Below are positions 33,610 to 36,400 of a stretch of DNA of 36,400 nucleotides, piece after piece. The notes beneath the pieces are model-generated. The model made no database searches and was not told the origin of the DNA. It worked only from the letters and a program-made list of their open reading frames with translations. This stretch comes from Mycobacterium sp. (GTDB lineage Bacteria > Actinomycetota > Actinomycetes > Mycobacteriales > Mycobacteriaceae), in the NCBI RefSeq assembly GCF_004298145.1, contig NZ_SCRH01000016.1, forward strand, positions 1-36,400, written 5' to 3'. Numbering within the stretch: position 1 is the first letter of the stretch; each line of letters begins with the position of its first letter. A program made the translations under genes and the position numbers.

Positions 33610-35283
33610 GACCTCGATGACGGTCGGTACGATCATCGGCTGCCTGCGGTAGGTTTCGCCCACCCACTTGCCGATGGTGCGCCGCACTGCCTGGGCGATG
33701 CGGCTCGGATCGGTGATGTTCTCGGCCATCAGCGCTTCCAGCTCCGCCTCGACCCTGCGCACGGCGGGCTCGAGCGCCTTGGGATCTTCGGAGAATCCGC
33801 GCGAATGCAGGTGCGGTGGGACCACCGGACGTCCGCTGCCGCGCTGAACCACCACGGTCACCGCGACGAAACCCGATGACAGGATGAGCCGTTCGCCCAG
33901 GGTGATGTCGCCGACGTCGCCGTCGATCAGGCCGTCGACGAACATCTTGCCGACCGGCACCGCCCCGGCTATCGAGGCTTTGCCCGCGACCAGGTCGACA
34001 CTGACCCCGTTCTCGGCCAGCAGGATTGACTCCTCCGGCACTCCGGTGCGGGCCGCCAGCTTGGAGTTGGCGCGCAGCATCCGCCACGTGCCGTGCACGG
34101 GCATGACGTGGCGAGGTCGAATCCCGTTGTACAGGAACAACAGCTCACCGGCATAGGCGTGGCCCGAAACATGAACGCGCGCTTGGGCATTGGTGACAAC
34201 ACGGGCCCCGATCTTGGCAAGCTCGTCGATGACGCCGTAGACCGCCTCCTCGTTGCCCGGGATCAGCGACGACGCCAGCACCACGAGGTCACCCGCGGTG
34301 AGCGTGATGCTGCGATGCTCGCCGCGCGACATCCGCGACAACGCCGACATCGGCTCGCCCTGGGTTCCGGTGGTGATCAGCACCACCTTCTCGGGCGGCA
34401 TCATCTCGGCGGCGCCGATGTCGATCACGTCGGAATCCGCCACCCGCAGGAAGCCGAGCTCTCGGGCGATCCCCATGTTGCGCACCATGGAGCGCCCGAC
34501 GAACGACACCCTCCGCCCCAATGCCACTGCGGCATCGCTGATTTGCTGAACCCGGTCCACGTTGGAGGCGAAGCACGCCACGATGACGCGGCCGTCGGCG
34601 CCGCGGATCAGGCGGTGCAGCGTCGGACCCACTTCGCTTTCCGACGGCCCCACACCGGGCAGCTCGGAGTTGGTCGAATCACACAGGAACAGGTCCACTC
34701 CCGCGTCACCGAGCCGGGACATGCCGGGCAGGTCGGTCGGCCGGCCGTCCAGGGGAAGCTGGTCGAGCTTGATGTCGCCGGTGTGCAAAACCGTTCCCGC
34801 ACCGGTGTGCACGGCGATCGCCAGGGCGTCGGGGATGGAGTGGTTGACGGCGAAGTATTCGCATTCGAACACGCCGTGGCGGCTCTTCTGGCCCTCGGCC
34901 ACCTCGACGAACACCGGCTTGAGCCGGTGCTCGCGACACTTCGCGGCGACCAGCGCCAGCGTGAATCTCGAACCGACGACCGGAATGTCGAGGCGCAGCT
35001 TGAGCAGGAACGGAATTCCGCCGATGTGGTCCTCGTGCGCGTGGGTGAGCACCAGCGCCTCGATGTCGTCGAGCCGGTCCTCGATATGGCGCAGATCCGG
35101 CAGGATGAGATCGACCCCGGGCTCGTCGTGGGTCGGGAACATCACCCCGCAGTCGACGATCAACAGCCGGCCCAAGTGCTCGAAAACCGTCATATTGCGG
35201 CCGATTTCGCTGATGCCGCCGAGGGCCGTGACCCGCAACCCCCCATTGGCCAACGGGCCTGGCGGGGCGAGGTCTACATCCAC
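33607..35283 (-). CDS. rnj: RNase J (metallo-beta-lactamase / beta-CASP ribonuclease)
   Basis: 558 residues from GTG 35283, the length of the M. tuberculosis protein Rv2752c, with AAGGAG upstream. The metal site H81-x-H83-x-D85-H86 (THAHEDHIGG) and the further MBL motifs (NHSIPDALAI, HTGDIKLDQ) are intact. The beta-CASP domain shows IVACFASNVDRVQQI and TGTQGEPMSALSRM, and the C-terminal domain is complete (VGKMFVDG to VPTVIEV). RNase J has endo- and 5'-exonuclease activity in RNA maturation and decay; loss is linked to drug tolerance in mycobacteria. It lies 19 bases after dapA on the same strand, so they are probably co-transcribed. Confidence 0.96.
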   Translation of the reverse strand: MDVDLAPPGPLANGGLRVTALGGISEIGRNMTVFEHLGRLLIVDCGVMFPTHDEPGVDLILPDLRHIEDRLDDIEALVLTHAHEDHIGGIPFLLKLRLDIPVVGSRFTLALVAAKCREHRLKPVFVEVAEGQKSRHGVFECEYFAVNHSIPDALAIAVHTGAGTVLHTGDIKLDQLPLDGRPTDLPGMSRLGDAGVDLFLCDSTNSELPGVGPSESEVGPTLHRLIRGADGRVIVACFASNVDRVQQISDAAVALGRRVSFVGRSMVRNMGIARELGFLRVADSDVIDIGAAEMMPPEKVVLITTGTQGEPMSALSRMSRGEHRSITLTAGDLVVLASSLIPGNEEAVYGVIDELAKIGARVVTNAQARVHVSGHAYAGELLFLYNGIRPRHVMPVHGTWRMLRANSKLAARTGVPEESILLAENGVSVDLVAGKASIAGAVPVGKMFVDGLIDGDVGDITLGERLILSSGFVAVTVVVQRGSGRPVVPPHLHSRGFSEDPKALEPAVRRVEAELEALMAENITDPSRIAQAVRRTIGKWVGETYRRQPMIVPTVIEV

Positions 35284-35302
35284 TTCTCGGACGCTCCTTG
35301 GG

Positions 35303-36400
<1,098 letters not shown>

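Overview
The window is a GC-rich actinobacterial chromosome segment. Gene content and order follow the Mycobacterium tuberculosis block Rv2714 to Rv2753c closely, in the same relative orientation. Mycobacterial SOS boxes, TAnnnT -10 elements placed directly before start codons (leaderless genes), DUF3046/DUF5313/DUF732 proteins and an intein-free recA all point to Mycobacterium. Short intergenic tandem repeats and the absence of several M. tuberculosis genes suggest a non-tuberculosis, slow-grower or M. avium-complex-like species; that species guess is inference. Rv numbers are given from memory of the M. tuberculosis map.

Layout, left to right. A 55-bp tandem repeat (1-120) abuts a secreted trypsin-like lipoprotein (119-955, minus). 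Plus-strand genes follow for a PAC2 protein, an alpha/beta hydrolase and a PhzF-family protein broken by a 1-base frameshift. Minus-strand nitrobindin, nrdR and chiZ come next; chiZ is divergent from lexA across a region with three SOS boxes. A large LGFP-repeat cell-surface protein has a long non-coding leader, then fadE20. The minus-strand cluster Rv2728c-miaA-dapF-hflX serves tRNA modification, lysine/peptidoglycan synthesis and ribosome rescue. A DMT transporter, a DUF349 coiled-coil protein, a membrane protein translationally coupled to miaB, recX and recA follow. recA has both an SOS/LexA promoter and a PafBC-type promoter.

Right of recA are a FhuF-like [2Fe-2S] protein, a truncated flavodoxin-family pseudogene, DUF3046, a DUF732 secreted protein, a GT1-type glycosyltransferase, an EphG epoxide hydrolase and a DUF5313 protein. 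Then come the envelope-stress operon clgR-pspA-pspM (with a SigE-type promoter), pgsA3, argA, ftsK, a small monooxygenase/SDR/methyltransferase run, RNase J and dapA. A 59-bp tandem repeat closes the window.

Functional themes: DNA-damage response (lexA, chiZ, recA, recX, possibly nrdR), envelope stress (clgR, pspA, pspM, pgsA3), lysine/DAP synthesis (dapA, dapF) and tRNA i6A37 modification (miaA, miaB). Most of the window is conserved core genome. The unusual parts are the repeats fused to stop codons, the two damaged genes, the regulatory architecture upstream of recA and lexA, and a possible structured leader RNA upstream of the LGFP-repeat gene. I found no convincing new multi-gene system.
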